Assembly: GCA_937942205.1 (NCBI GenBank)
Contig: CALDFO010000052.1
Coordinates: 1 to 11,907 of the forward strand
Direction: 5' to 3'
DNA: 11,907 nucleotides
From: an uncultured Alphaproteobacteria bacterium
GTDB lineage: Bacteria > Pseudomonadota > Alphaproteobacteria > Micropepsales > Micropepsaceae
In this document: in pieces, positions 1 through 7,511 of the stretch
Layout of the letters: the number at the start of each line of letters is the position of its first letter
Position numbering within the stretch: the stretch's first letter is position 1
The notes under the pieces: model-generated
Databases searched by the model: none
The model's input: only the letters and a program-made list of their open reading frames with translations
What the model was told of the DNA's origin: nothing
Position numbers and translations under genes: made by a program

Positions 1-441
1 GGGCTGGCTGTCCACTTCCACGGTCTTGGCGTCCAGGTTGACGGTGAGCTTGCCGGTGGTGATGACCGACTGGCTGTGGCCCTTGGACCGGCGGACCACC
101 GCCTGGATGCGGGCGACCAGTTCGTCCTTGTGGAAAGGCTTGGTCATGTAATCGTCGGCGCCGAAGCCCAGCGCCTTGACCTTGGCCTCGACGATGGCGT
201 TGCCCGACAGGATCAGCACGGGGGTCTGCACCTTGGCGACCCTGAGGGCCTTCAAGACCTCGAAGCCGCTCATGTCGGGCAGCTGCAGGTCCAGCACGAT
301 GATATCGTAGTCATAGAGCTTGCCCAGGTCGATCCCTTCTTCGCCGAGATCGGTGGTGTAGACGTTCAGGCCCTCGCTGCGGAGCATCAGTTCGATGCTG
401 CGCGCCATGGCGCTGTCGTCTTCGATCAGGAGTACGCGCAT
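1..441 (-). CDS. ctrA: Cell-cycle response regulator CtrA, N-terminal part (C-terminus cut by window edge)
   Basis: Encodes residues 1-147 of an OmpR-type response regulator; the DNA-binding domain mostly lies beyond position 1. It starts [12 protein letters not shown], keeps the acidic pair D8/D9 (with E7 before them), the phospho-acceptor D51 ([12 protein letters not shown]) and the conserved lysine in [12 protein letters not shown]. It continues through the linker [10 protein letters not shown] into the start of the winged-helix domain. This run is nearly identical to Caulobacter CtrA, a protein of about 231 residues. CtrA is the master regulator that binds TTAA-N7-TTAA boxes and controls flagellar genes, cell division and replication initiation. 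The ATG at 441 is preceded by an AGAGGGG Shine-Dalgarno sequence six bases upstream. The gene is divergent from fliI, and the gap holds TTAA half-sites and a GANTC site, which fits autoregulation (inference). Confidence 0.97.
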   Translation of the reverse strand, partial: MRVLLIEDDSAMARSIELMLRSEGLNVYTTDLGEEGIDLGKLYDYDIIVLDLQLPDMSGFEVLKALRVAKVQTPVLILSGNAIVEAKVKALGFGADDYMTKPFHKDELVARIQAVVRRSKGHSQSVITTGKLTVNLDAKTVEVDSQP

Positions 442-493
442 GTCAGGCCCCTCTATTATCGTCTGGAACCCCGCCGCAGGGCGCGGAGCAGGG

Positions 494-541
494 TTAACCG
501 GTTTCCAGACGTTAAACGCAAATAGTTAACAGCAGCTTTAA
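494..541. promoter_or_regulatory. Cluster of four TTAA half-sites upstream of ctrA
   Basis: TTAA occurs at 494-497, 512-515, 526-529 and 538-541, in a locus that is otherwise strongly GC-rich. The last two are 8 bases apart (TTAA-N8-TTAA), one base longer than the CtrA consensus spacing of 7. Read with N7 spacing, the second half becomes TTTA. The cluster lies 53-100 bp upstream of the ctrA start. Caulobacter ctrA is autoregulated, so a CtrA-binding region is plausible, but no site matches the consensus perfectly. Confidence 0.4.
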
Positions 542-618
542 CAAATTGCCCCGGCTTCAGCCCTTCCTCATCCCGGATTAAGACCCGGAAACCAAGTCGG
601 GCCCCGGCTAAGGGCCTT

Positions 619-623
619 GATTC
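619..623. promoter_or_regulatory. GANTC (CcrM-type) methylation site in the ctrA-fliI intergenic region
   Basis: The sequence GATTC lies between ctrA and fliI, 12 bases left of a CtrA-like box. In Caulobacter, CcrM methylates GANTC, and a GANTC in ctrA promoter P1 ties ctrA transcription to replication. The presence of the site is direct. That it is methylated and acts on ctrA is inference, and a single 5-bp match can arise by chance. Confidence 0.35.
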
Positions 624-634
624 GATTTGTTAAG

Positions 635-649
635 TTTACCGCCATTTAA
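635..649. promoter_or_regulatory. CtrA-like box (TTTA-N7-TTAA) upstream of fliI
   Basis: TTTA, seven bases (CCGCCAT), then TTAA. This is one mismatch from the CtrA consensus TTAA-N7-TTAA. It is centred about 66 bp upstream of the fliI ATG, a reasonable place for an activator site. It resembles the TTAA-CCGCCCG-TTTA box upstream of fliF at 11335-11349. Flanking GGGCC (612-616) and GGCCC (656-660), with GATTT and AAATC inside them, form a weak dyad around the box. Confidence 0.45.
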
Positions 650-707
650 ATCCTTGGCCCCATCATGGGGTCCAAAGGCGCGGGGAAAGCGCTCAAAAGG
701 GTCGTTC

Positions 708-2042
708 ATGCGCGCGCTTGTCCAGGAAATCGAGGCCATTCCCACCCTGACCCGCTATGGCCGGGTCGCCCGGATCGAGGGGCTGGGGATCGAGGTGACG
801 GGGGCGCAGGGCGGCGTCAGCCTGGGCGGCCAGTGCCGTATAACGACTGGAAACAACAGGAAAATTCCTTGCGAAGTGGTGGGTTTCCGCGACGGCCGGG
901 CCCTGGTCATGCCGCTGGGTCCGCTGGATGGAATCACCCTGGGCGCCCGCGCCGATTTCGAGGATACCCCCGCCGCCATCCATCCCTGCCGCGCCTGGCT
1001 GGGCCGGGTGGTGGACGGCTTCGGCCATGCCATGGACGGCAAGGGGCCGTTGCCGCAGGGGCCAAAAGCCTATCCCATCAAGGCGCCGCCGCCGCCCGCC
1101 ACGCGCCGGGGCCGGGTCGGTGCGAAGCTGGACCTGGGCATCCGGGCGATGAACCTTTTCACCACCTGCTGCCTGGGCCAGCGCATGGGCATCTTCGCCG
1201 GGTCGGGCGTGGGCAAGTCCACCCTGTTGTCCATGCTGGCCAAGAATTCCGACGCCGACGCGATTGTGATCGGGCTGATCGGCGAGCGCGGCCGCGAAGT
1301 AAAGGAGTTCATCGAGGACGATCTGGGCGCGGAGGGCCTGGCCCGGTCCGTCGTGGTCGCCGCCACCTCGGACGAAGCGCCGCTGGTGCGCCGCCAGGCC
1401 GCCTATGTCGCCATGACCGTGGCCGAGCAGCTGCGCGATTCCGGCCTGAATGTGCTGTTGCTGATGGATTCGGTGACCCGTTTCGCCATGGCCCAGCGCG
1501 AGATCGGGCTGTCGGCGGGCGAGCCGCCGGCCTCCAAGGGCTATACCCCCACCGTCTTCGCCGAGCTGCCCCGCCTGCTGGAACGGGCCGGTCCGGGCTT
1601 TGCCGACGGGCAAGGTTCCATCACCGGCCTGTTTACCGTGCTGGTGGAAGGCGACGACCATAACGAGCCGGTGTCCGACGCGGTGCGCGGCATCCTGGAC
1701 GGCCATATCGTTCTGGAACGTGCCATTGCGGAACGGGGCCGCTTTCCGGCCATCAACGTCCTGAAATCGGTCAGCCGCGCCATGCCCGGCTGCAACAGCG
1801 AGAGCGAGCAAAGCCTGGTTTTGCAGGCCCGCCGCCCCTTGACCGTTTACGAAGATATGGCGGAGTTGATCCGGCTTGGCGCCTACCGGGCTGGCACGAA
1901 TCCTGAAGTGGATGAGGCCATGAGGCTGTACCCGCAGCTTGAGGCCTTCCTGACCCAGAAGAAGGACGAGCGGGCGGACATGGCCGAAGGCTATGCCGCG
2001 CTGTCCGCAATCCTGGGCGTCGCGGAAGGGAGTGCGCGATGA
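708..2042 (+). CDS. fliI: Flagellum-specific export ATPase FliI
   Basis: A 444-residue F1-beta-like ATPase that energises export of rod, hook and filament subunits at the cytoplasmic face of the flagellar type III apparatus. Visible motifs are Walker A GSGVGKST at residues 165-172, Walker B LLLMD ending at D254, and the ATPase alpha/beta signature [10 protein letters not shown] near residue 350. The length matches the family (about 440-460). The ATG at 708 is chosen because AAAAGG lies seven bases upstream and the product starts [14 protein letters not shown], as FliI proteins usually do. The frame is open to a TTG at 627, but that 27-residue extension has no family support and would overlap the CtrA-like box. 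The stop overlaps the fliJ start (ATGA). Its partners FliH and FliJ are in the same window, FliJ next door and FliH in the divergent operon. Confidence 0.97.
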   Translation: MRALVQEIEAIPTLTRYGRVARIEGLGIEVTGAQGGVSLGGQCRITTGNNRKIPCEVVGFRDGRALVMPLGPLDGITLGARADFEDTPAAIHPCRAWLGRVVDGFGHAMDGKGPLPQGPKAYPIKAPPPPATRRGRVGAKLDLGIRAMNLFTTCCLGQRMGIFAGSGVGKSTLLSMLAKNSDADAIVIGLIGERGREVKEFIEDDLGAEGLARSVVVAATSDEAPLVRRQAAYVAMTVAEQLRDSGLNVLLLMDSVTRFAMAQREIGLSAGEPPASKGYTPTVFAELPRLLERAGPGFADGQGSITGLFTVLVEGDDHNEPVSDAVRGILDGHIVLERAIAERGRFPAINVLKSVSRAMPGCNSESEQSLVLQARRPLTVYEDMAELIRLGAYRAGTNPEVDEAMRLYPQLEAFLTQKKDERADMAEGYAALSAILGVAEGSAR

Positions 2043-2467
2043 ACCGGACCGATACGCTGCTGCGCCTCAAGCGTTTCCGCGTCGATGAAATGAAGCGCCG
2101 GATTGCCGCGATCGACGCCATGCGCGCCGATCTGGAACGCAAGCTGGCCGATCTGGACGACAATGTGGCCCGCGAGAAACAGCGCGCCGGGGACAGCGAT
2201 ATCGGCCGCCTGGCCTTCCCGTCCTTCCTGCGCTCGATCGAGACGCGCCGCGAGAATCTGCGCACCACGCTGCGGGAGATCGAGCGGGAACATGCCGCCG
2301 CCCAGCTCGACTTGACCAACGCCTTCCAGGATCTCAAGTCGCTGGAAGTGGCCACCGAGCAGCAGGCCAAGCGCCTGGCCGAGATGCAGGCCCGCCGCCA
2401 GCAGCAGCGTCTGGACGAGATGGCGCTGGTGCGCCATCTGCGCAAGCACACGCTGCGCTCGGCCTGA
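2039..2467 (+). CDS. fliJ: Flagellar export protein FliJ
   Basis: A 142-residue, highly charged, almost wholly alpha-helical protein with heptad-like patterning throughout, consistent with a two-stranded coiled coil. FliJ sits as the stalk in the FliI hexamer and links the ATPase to the FlhA export gate. Sequence conservation in this family is low, so the call rests on size (typically 130-150 residues), coiled-coil character and position. It directly follows fliI with a 4-bp ATGA overlap, which suggests translational coupling. It starts [21 protein letters not shown], a typical FliJ N-terminal helix. Confidence 0.88.
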   Translation: MNRTDTLLRLKRFRVDEMKRRIAAIDAMRADLERKLADLDDNVAREKQRAGDSDIGRLAFPSFLRSIETRRENLRTTLREIEREHAAAQLDLTNAFQDLKSLEVATEQQAKRLAEMQARRQQQRLDEMALVRHLRKHTLRSA

Positions 2468-2507
2468 CCGGCCGTTCCGGCCAAGCCCGGACCGAAGGCC
2501 CGGCCGG
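2468..2507. terminator. GC-rich inverted repeat after fliJ, possible weak terminator
   Basis: CCGGCC at 2468-2473 is matched by GGCCGG at 2502-2507, with further GGCC and CCGG palindromes between. It begins one base after the fliJ stop. No T-run follows, so it could be a Rho-type or attenuating structure, or chance in GC-rich DNA. The rest of the 144-bp gap to the next gene shows only the probable promoter and ribosome-binding region of that gene. Confidence 0.25.
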
Positions 2508-2611
2508 AAGACGGTTCCCGCCCCCCTGAAGCGTGGTTAACGGACGCCGCGCCGCATTGCGCCCCGCTGTGCCGTTTCGGTACAGTCGTTCCAGGGCGAG
2601 GGGGCCTTTTC

Positions 2612-3031
2612 ATGTCATTCTCGGAAACGATCTCACCCTTTTTCGGGCGCTGCGCCTTTGTGTGGTTCTACATGACGGCGGCCATGAACATCCTGGGCGA
2701 CTGGCATGGCATGGCCGAAACCCTGACCGCCAAGCATGTGCCGCTGGCGCCGCTGGTGCTGCTGCTGGTCCTGCTGGTGATGTTCATGGGCAGCCTCTCG
2801 CTGCTGTTCGGCTATCACACCCGGTACGGGGCGGTGATGCTGTTCGGCCTCACCATCATCGGCGCGGTGGTCCTGCACGATTTCTGGCGCATCAGCGACG
2901 GCGCGGCCCGTACCGCCGAACTGGGCATCTTCGCCCGTGACATCGCCATCGCGGGCGGATTGCTGCTGATGGTGGGGATGGGGCCGGGGCCGTTCGCCGT
3001 CGACAACCGTGTCGGCGGGAAACGCCGCTAG
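2612..3031 (+). CDS. DoxX-family membrane protein
   Basis: A 139-residue protein with about four hydrophobic segments (roughly residues 10-27, 45-67, 71-92 and 108-124). The features are typical of DoxX/DoxD-like proteins: an early helix with FVWFYMTAAMNIL, the LLFGYHTRYGAVMLF segment after the second helix, VVLHDFW, and a C-terminal GGLLLMVGMGPGPFAVD. The family sits in the inner membrane. Members are linked to quinone or thiosulfate redox chemistry or to thiol stress in some bacteria, but the function of this one is not known. A GAGGGGG stretch about nine bases upstream supports the ATG at 2612. It follows fliJ after 144 bp and has no obvious role in motility, so it may be a separate transcription unit. 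It converges on flhF. Confidence 0.85.
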   Translation: MSFSETISPFFGRCAFVWFYMTAAMNILGDWHGMAETLTAKHVPLAPLVLLLVLLVMFMGSLSLLFGYHTRYGAVMLFGLTIIGAVVLHDFWRISDGAARTAELGIFARDIAIAGGLLLMVGMGPGPFAVDNRVGGKRR

Positions 3032-3032
3032 T

Positions 3033-3112
3033 ATTTTGCCCGCTGGCGTTGTCGCGCGTGCTCACGGGCGTGAAGCCCGCTCCGCGCGACGCTCCTAGCC
3101 AGCAGTCAAAAT
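3033..3112. repeat. 80-nt composite palindrome between convergent genes; bidirectional terminator or REP/MITE-like element
   Basis: Four nested arms pair in order: ATTTTG 3033-3038 with CAAAAT 3107-3112; GCTGGC 3042-3047 with GCCAGC 3098-3103; GTCGCGCG 3051-3058 with CGCGCGAC 3083-3090; CGGGC 3065-3069 with GCCCG 3075-3079 around a 5-base loop. Short asymmetric bulges separate them. The element fills almost the whole gap between the doxX-like stop and the flhF stop. It can fold on either strand, so a bidirectional terminator is the simplest reading. Its length and stepped symmetry, with an AT-rich outer arm, also fit a dispersed palindromic repeat. Copy number cannot be seen here. Confidence 0.65.
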
Positions 3113-3123
3113 TCTGCGCATCT

Positions 3124-3837
3124 TCAGTGAGGCGGCGCATCCAGCAGCAGCCCCGCCAGGGTGCCGGGCGTCAGCGTATCCAGGGAATCTTCGGCGCGCG
3201 GGCCGTGGGTGACATGGGCCAGCCGCACCCCGCCGGTGATGGCGGCCAGGGCGGCGCCCAGGCGGCGGGTGCGGTCCATATGGGTGACGATCACGCGGCG
3301 AAAGCGGAAGGCGGCCACGATGTCGGCGACGTCCTCGGCATCCGACAGGGCCGATACCACGCCGATGGTGTCCACACCCTCGATTTCCCCTAAGGCCGAA
3401 AAGGCCGAGGCGGCGCGGGCGTTGAGCGGATTGAAGCCTTCGGCCTCCATTACGGTGAGAAGACCGGGTGGGTTGGTGCGGCTGCGGAACAGGGCCAGGC
3501 CGCCATCGGCCCGTGCCAGTTCCGTTCGGCGTCCGATCAGGCGGGCGGCATGGATGATCTTGGCGGCGACGGCGCTCTTGCCGCTGCCGCCGGGACCGAC
3601 CAGCAGGATGCCACGCGCCTTCTCCAGGTCCAGCGGCGCGGCGGTCATGCGCTGATCCAGCGCGAAGGCCAGCGCCGCGTCGGCGCTGACGTCGGGAAAG
3701 CCGGCGGCGTCGCGCACCAGCGCATCGGCCAGGGTTTCGGGCAGGCGGTGGCGTTTCATCGCCGCTCCCAGCAGGCCGCGCAGGTCGGCGCGCGGGAAGC
3801 GGATCAGGGTTCCGGTGGTTTGCGCCGACAGCACCAT
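3124..3837 (-). CDS. flhF: FlhF-like SRP-family GTPase, short and degenerate
   Basis: A 237-residue protein with an FlhF/SRP-type G domain. The P-loop GPGGSGKS is at residues 81-88. The region VVSALSDAEDVADIVAAF, the G4-like THMD at 185-188 (normally TKLD), RLGAALAAI, and the C-terminal TPGTLAGLLL follow FlhF order. The G3 element, usually DTxG, appears as EAEGFNP around 131-137, so a key aspartate is missing. There is no long N-terminal B domain as in FlhF proteins of 370-480 residues. FlhF governs flagellar placement and number in polar flagellates. Whether this version binds or hydrolyses GTP is doubtful. It is the last gene of the operon, 18 bp after flhA, with a CGGAGG ribosome-binding sequence in the gap. 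Family assignment is fairly secure; function is inferred. Confidence 0.78.
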   Translation of the reverse strand: MVLSAQTTGTLIRFPRADLRGLLGAAMKRHRLPETLADALVRDAAGFPDVSADAALAFALDQRMTAAPLDLEKARGILLVGPGGSGKSAVAAKIIHAARLIGRRTELARADGGLALFRSRTNPPGLLTVMEAEGFNPLNARAASAFSALGEIEGVDTIGVVSALSDAEDVADIVAAFRFRRVIVTHMDRTRRLGAALAAITGGVRLAHVTHGPRAEDSLDTLTPGTLAGLLLDAPPH

Positions 3838-3855
3838 GGCTGGCCCTGGCCTCCG

Positions 3856-5970
3856 TTAAACCTGGCCCAGGGTGCGCAGCCGCACCGAGGCGTGGATTTC
3901 GTTCTGGCTCATCACCACCGTGGCGGGACGGAAGCGTTCGATGATCGAGCGGACAAAGGGGCGGATCTGCGGGCTGGTCAGCAGCACCGGCGCCTCATTC
4001 TTGTCGTTGGCCTCGTCGAAGCCCTGGCGTACCGCCTGGATGAACTGCTGAAGCTGCGACGGCGCCATGGCCAGTTGGCGGTCCTCGCCCTGGCCGACGA
4101 TGGATTCGGCGAAGGCCTGTTCCCAGGCGGGCGACAAAGCGATCAGCGGCAGATAGCCGCTGGGCGACAGGTTGGCGTGGCAAAGCTGGCGCGACAGGCG
4201 GGCGCGGACATGCTCGGTGATGTAGAGCGCGTTCTTGGTATGGCCCACCGCCTCGGCGATCCCTTCCAGGATGGCGGGCAGGTCGCGGATCGAGACGCGC
4301 TCCGACAGCAGGGTCTGCAACACGCGCTGCACGCCGGTGACGCTGGTCTGGGAGGGGATCAGTTCTTCCACCAGCTTCTTGTTCTCCGGCGGCAGGTCGT
4401 CCAGCAGCTTCTTGGTCTCCGCATAGGAGAGCAGTTCGGCCATGTGCGACTTCAGCACCTCGGTCAGGTGGGTGGTCAGCACCGTGCCGGGATCGACCAC
4501 GGTGAAGCCGCGGAAGCTGGCTTCCTCCTTCAGGCTGCCGCTGACCCAGGTGGCGGGCAGGCCGAAGGCCGGTTCGGTGGTGTGGGTGCCGGGCAGGTCG
4601 ATGGGCAGGCCCTTGGGGTCCATGATGAGGAAGGAGCCGGGGAACAGTTCGCCCTTGCCGGATTCGAATTCCTTGATGCGGATCTGATACTCGTTGGCGC
4701 CCAGCTGCATATTGTCCAGGATGCGGACGGCGGGCATCACAAAGCCCATTTCCTGCGCCAGTTGCTTGCGCAGCGCCTTGATCTGGTCGGTGATGCGGTG
4801 GCCCTGCACATCGTTGATCAGCGGCAGCAGGCCATAGCCCAGTTCGATCCGCAGCAGGTCCATCGCCAGGGTGGCCGAGATGGGTTCCTCCTTGGGCGCG
4901 GCCTCGGTCTGCGCCACTTCGGCGGCGGCCTCGGCGGCGCGGGCGTCTTTCTTCTTGTAGGCAAACCAGGCCAGCGCGCCGGTGCCGCCGGCCAGCGGCG
5001 CGAACACCAGGGTCGGCATTCCCGGCAGGACCGCGACGATGCCCATCACCGCGGCGGCCATGCCCAGCGCCTGGGGATAGAAGGACAACTGGCCGACCAG
5101 CGCCTTGTCGGTGGCCCCGTCGATGCCCGCCTTGGACACCATCAGGCCGGCGGCGGTGGAGACGATCAAAGCGGGCATCTGCGACACCAGGCCTTCGCCC
5201 ACCGTCAGCAGGGTGAAGGTGTGGGTGGCGTCGCCGAAGCTCATGCCCTTCTGGGCGACGGCGATGACGATGCCGCCGATGATGTTGATGGCGACGATCA
5301 GAAGTCCGGCGATGGCGTCGCCGCGCACGAATTTGCTGGCGCCGTCCATGGCGCCGAAGAAGCTGGATTCGGCTTCCACCGTCTTGCGGCGCGCCTTGGC
5401 TTCCTGCTCGTCGATCAGGCCCGCCGACAGGTCGGCGTCGATCGCCATCTGCTTGCCGGGCATGGCGTCCAGGCTGAAGCGGGCGGCGACTTCGGCGATG
5501 CGGCCCGAACCCTTGGTGATGACGATGAAGTTCACCACGATCAGGATGGCGAAGACGATCAGGCCGATGACGAAATTGCCCTGCATGATCAGGTTGCCGA
5601 AGGCCTGGATGACATAACCGCTGGCGGCGGTGCCTTCATTGCCGTGACTGAGGATCAGGCGGGTGGAGGCCAGGTTCAGCGCCAGCCGCAGCATGGTGGT
5701 GATCAGGAGGATGGTGGGAAAGCTGCTGAACTCCAGCGGCTTGCGGATGAACACCGCCGTCATCAGGATCAGGATGGAGAAGCTGAGCGAGAAGGCCAGC
5801 AGGATGTCCAGCATCAGCGTCGGCAGCGGCACGATCAGCACCACCAGGATCGCCATGATGCCGACCGCCAGGCCCAGGTCGGACTTGCGGATATAGCCGA
5901 AGATGCCCGCCGGCGAGAAATCGAGGCCGGAAAGGATGCCCGGCTTGGCGGTGGTGCCGATATCACTCAT
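3856..5970 (-). CDS. flhA: Flagellar type III export gate protein FlhA
   Basis: A 704-residue inner-membrane protein of the export gate, the usual length for FlhA (about 690-710). The N-terminal half has about eight hydrophobic segments between residues 31 and 338. The FHIPEP signature lies at about 157-181 (RIAEVAARFSLDAMPGKQM), followed by the cytoplasmic loop DEQEAKARRKTVEAESSFFGAMDG. A charged A/E-rich linker (about 340-365) leads to the cytoplasmic domain, which docks FliJ and export chaperones. The start ATG at 5970 has AGGAAAGAG about nine bases upstream. It lies 43 bp downstream of flbD and 18 bp upstream of flhF in the same direction, which suggests cotranscription. Confidence 0.98.
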   Translation of the reverse strand: MSDIGTTAKPGILSGLDFSPAGIFGYIRKSDLGLAVGIMAILVVLIVPLPTLMLDILLAFSLSFSILILMTAVFIRKPLEFSSFPTILLITTMLRLALNLASTRLILSHGNEGTAASGYVIQAFGNLIMQGNFVIGLIVFAILIVVNFIVITKGSGRIAEVAARFSLDAMPGKQMAIDADLSAGLIDEQEAKARRKTVEAESSFFGAMDGASKFVRGDAIAGLLIVAINIIGGIVIAVAQKGMSFGDATHTFTLLTVGEGLVSQMPALIVSTAAGLMVSKAGIDGATDKALVGQLSFYPQALGMAAAVMGIVAVLPGMPTLVFAPLAGGTGALAWFAYKKKDARAAEAAAEVAQTEAAPKEEPISATLAMDLLRIELGYGLLPLINDVQGHRITDQIKALRKQLAQEMGFVMPAVRILDNMQLGANEYQIRIKEFESGKGELFPGSFLIMDPKGLPIDLPGTHTTEPAFGLPATWVSGSLKEEASFRGFTVVDPGTVLTTHLTEVLKSHMAELLSYAETKKLLDDLPPENKKLVEELIPSQTSVTGVQRVLQTLLSERVSIRDLPAILEGIAEAVGHTKNALYITEHVRARLSRQLCHANLSPSGYLPLIALSPAWEQAFAESIVGQGEDRQLAMAPSQLQQFIQAVRQGFDEANDKNEAPVLLTSPQIRPFVRSIIERFRPATVVMSQNEIHASVRLRTLGQV

Positions 5971-6013
5971 CTGTCAACGCTCTTTCCTGTCCGGCGGACG
6001 GTCGTCTTCGGGT

Positions 6014-7423
6014 CTAGCCGGCGAGCTTCTGCTGCAGGTCTTTTTGCTGCGGGTCCGGACGCTGTTCGCCATGACCGGGAATGCTGAGACCGGAGTCCGA
6101 ATATTCGCGCAGCTTGTTGCGCAGGGTGCGGATCGAGATGCCCAGAATGTTGGCGGCATGGGTGCGGTTGCCCAGGCAATGGTCCAGCGTGTCCAGGATC
6201 AGGTCGCGTTCGACATCGCTGACGGTGCGGCCCACCAGCCCGCGCGTGACGGCGGTGGCGTTGACCACCGCGGCCTGCACGCTGGCATTCTGCGGCGTCA
6301 CCGCCGGGGCGGCGCTGACCTGCGAACCGTCCGGCAGGCGGATGGCTTCGGGCGCGATATCCGGCCCCTGCGCCAGCAGCACGGCGCGGTGGATGGTGTT
6401 TTCCAACTCGCGGACATTGCCCTTCCAGGCATGGGACAGCAGCACGCGCTCGGTCTGGGACGAGATCGGGCGATAGGGCACGCCGTTGGCCTCGGCATAT
6501 TTGCGCGCGAAATGATGCGACAGCGCGCGGATATCCTTGGGGCGTTCGCGCAAGGACGGCAGGCGCAGATTCACCACATTGAGGCGGTACAGCAGGTCTT
6601 CGCGGAAGGTGCCGTGCTTGACCGCTTCGGCCAGGTCGCGGTTGGAGGTGGCGATGATGCGGATATCCACCTTGACCGGCTTGGTGCCGCCGACCCGGTC
6701 GATCTCGCGTTCCTGGATGGCGCGCAGCAGCTTGGCCTGCAGGCGGGCGTCCATCTCGCTGATTTCGTCCAGCAGCAGGGTGCCGCCATTGGCTTCCTCG
6801 AACTTGCCGATCCGCCGGGCGATGGCGCCGGTGAAGGCGCCCTTCTCATGGCCGAACAATTCCGATTCCAGCAGGTTTTCCGGGATGGCGGCGCAGTTGA
6901 CCGAGATGAACGGCTTGTCGGCGCGATGGCTCTTGCGGTGGATATAACGCGCCATCACCTCCTTGCCGGTGCCGCTTTCGCCGGTGATCAGGATCGAGGC
7001 TTCGCTGCCGGCGATCTGGTCGGCCAGGCCCAGCACCGCGCCCATCGCCTCGTCTTCATAGATCAGATGATGGCTTTCGTCGGCCACCGCGGCCAGCACG
7101 GCGGCGATCAGTTCGGCGTCGGCGGGCAGGGGCAGATATTCCTTGGCGCCGGCGCGGATCGCGTCCACCGCGCGGCGGGTGTCGGTGCCGATGCCGCAGG
7201 CCACCACCGGGGTGCAGATGCGCTCTGCGGCCAGGCCGCGCACCAGGGCGGAAATCTCCAGTCCCACATCGCAGAACACCAGATCCGCGCCCATGCCGCC
7301 GCGCAAGGTGCCCAGGGCCTGTTCGATATTCGCGGCATGGGTGACTTTCGCCCCCCGGTCCATCGCGATTTTGGTGGCGAGGCCGATCTGGCCCTGCAGT
7401 CCGCCGACGATAAGAAGACGCAT
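6014..7423 (-). CDS. flbD: Sigma-54 dependent flagellar transcriptional regulator FlbD
   Basis: A 469-residue activator with a receiver-like domain (about 1-120), an AAA+ sigma-54 interaction domain (about 123-355) and a C-terminal Fis-type helix-turn-helix (NRTHAANILGISIRTLRNKL, 419-438). Walker A GESGTGKE is at 148-155, and the sigma-54 contact loop GAFTGA is at 195-200. The receiver lacks the usual acidic pair (G7-G8 instead of Asp/Glu) and the conserved lysine (L97 before P98), as in Caulobacter FlbD, which is controlled by FliX rather than by ordinary phosphorylation. FlbD activates sigma-54 hook and filament genes and represses fliF. The ATG at 7423 is chosen over GTG at 7444: GGAG lies six bases upstream, MRLLIVGG matches the family start, and the GTG falls in a repeat. 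fliX is not in this window. Confidence 0.96.
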   Translation of the reverse strand: MRLLIVGGLQGQIGLATKIAMDRGAKVTHAANIEQALGTLRGGMGADLVFCDVGLEISALVRGLAAERICTPVVACGIGTDTRRAVDAIRAGAKEYLPLPADAELIAAVLAAVADESHHLIYEDEAMGAVLGLADQIAGSEASILITGESGTGKEVMARYIHRKSHRADKPFISVNCAAIPENLLESELFGHEKGAFTGAIARRIGKFEEANGGTLLLDEISEMDARLQAKLLRAIQEREIDRVGGTKPVKVDIRIIATSNRDLAEAVKHGTFREDLLYRLNVVNLRLPSLRERPKDIRALSHHFARKYAEANGVPYRPISSQTERVLLSHAWKGNVRELENTIHRAVLLAQGPDIAPEAIRLPDGSQVSAAPAVTPQNASVQAAVVNATAVTRGLVGRTVSDVERDLILDTLDHCLGNRTHAANILGISIRTLRNKLREYSDSGLSIPGHGEQRPDPQQKDLQQKLAG

Positions 7424-7438
7424 CCTACTCTCCTGCTT

Positions 7439-7467
7439 CCTCACCCTTCGACAGGCTCAGGGTGAGG
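7439..7467. repeat. Palindromic repeat unit 1 between fliN and flbD
   Basis: CCTCACCCT (7439-7447) pairs with AGGGTGAGG (7459-7467) around the loop TCGACAGGCTC. The core CCTTCGACAGGCTCAGG is a motif I recognise as common intergenic repeat sequence in alphaproteobacteria. It is a short hairpin-forming repeat rather than a gene. It lies 15 bases before the flbD start and touches the flbD leader. Confidence 0.75.
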
Positions 7468-7478
7468 ATTGAAACCTC

Positions 7479-7511
7479 GTCTTCATCCTGAGCCCGTCGA
7501 AGGATGAAGAC
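7479..7511. repeat. Palindromic repeat unit 2 between fliN and flbD, opposite orientation
   Basis: GTCTTCATCCT (7479-7489) pairs with AGGATGAAGAC (7501-7511), an 11-bp stem around an 11-base loop GAGCCCGTCGA. Its reverse complement carries CCTTCGACGGGCTCAGG, which differs from the unit 1 core by one base, so the two units are inverted copies of one repeat. Together they fill most of the 98-bp fliN-flbD gap, like a two-unit interspersed mosaic element. In the transcript both can form hairpins after the fliN stop. No T-run follows, so full termination is unlikely. Confidence 0.75.

Noticed and set aside
627..707. N-terminal extension of FliI from a TTG at 627
   Set aside because: The extension has no family match and overlaps the CtrA-like box. 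The ATG at 708 has a good Shine-Dalgarno sequence and the usual FliI N-terminus.
2039..2467. FliJ as a possible generic coiled-coil protein
   Set aside because: Coiled-coil character alone is weak evidence, but the ATGA overlap with fliI and the typical FliJ size and N-terminus make FliJ much more likely.
3550..6087. Plus-strand open frame of 845 codons opposite flhF and flhA
   Set aside because: Same shadow effect: it lies opposite FlhA and part of FlhF, which match their families, and has low-complexity His/Gln/Gly/Asp-rich composition.
5903..7465. Plus-strand open frame of 520 codons opposite flbD
   Set aside because: Antisense shadow of the flbD reading frame, with no recognisable protein features; it ends inside the intergenic palindromic repeat.
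7439..7511. CRISPR-like repeats between fliN and flbD
   Set aside because: Only two units, in opposite orientation, with internal stems and no regular spacers; they are palindromic intergenic repeats.
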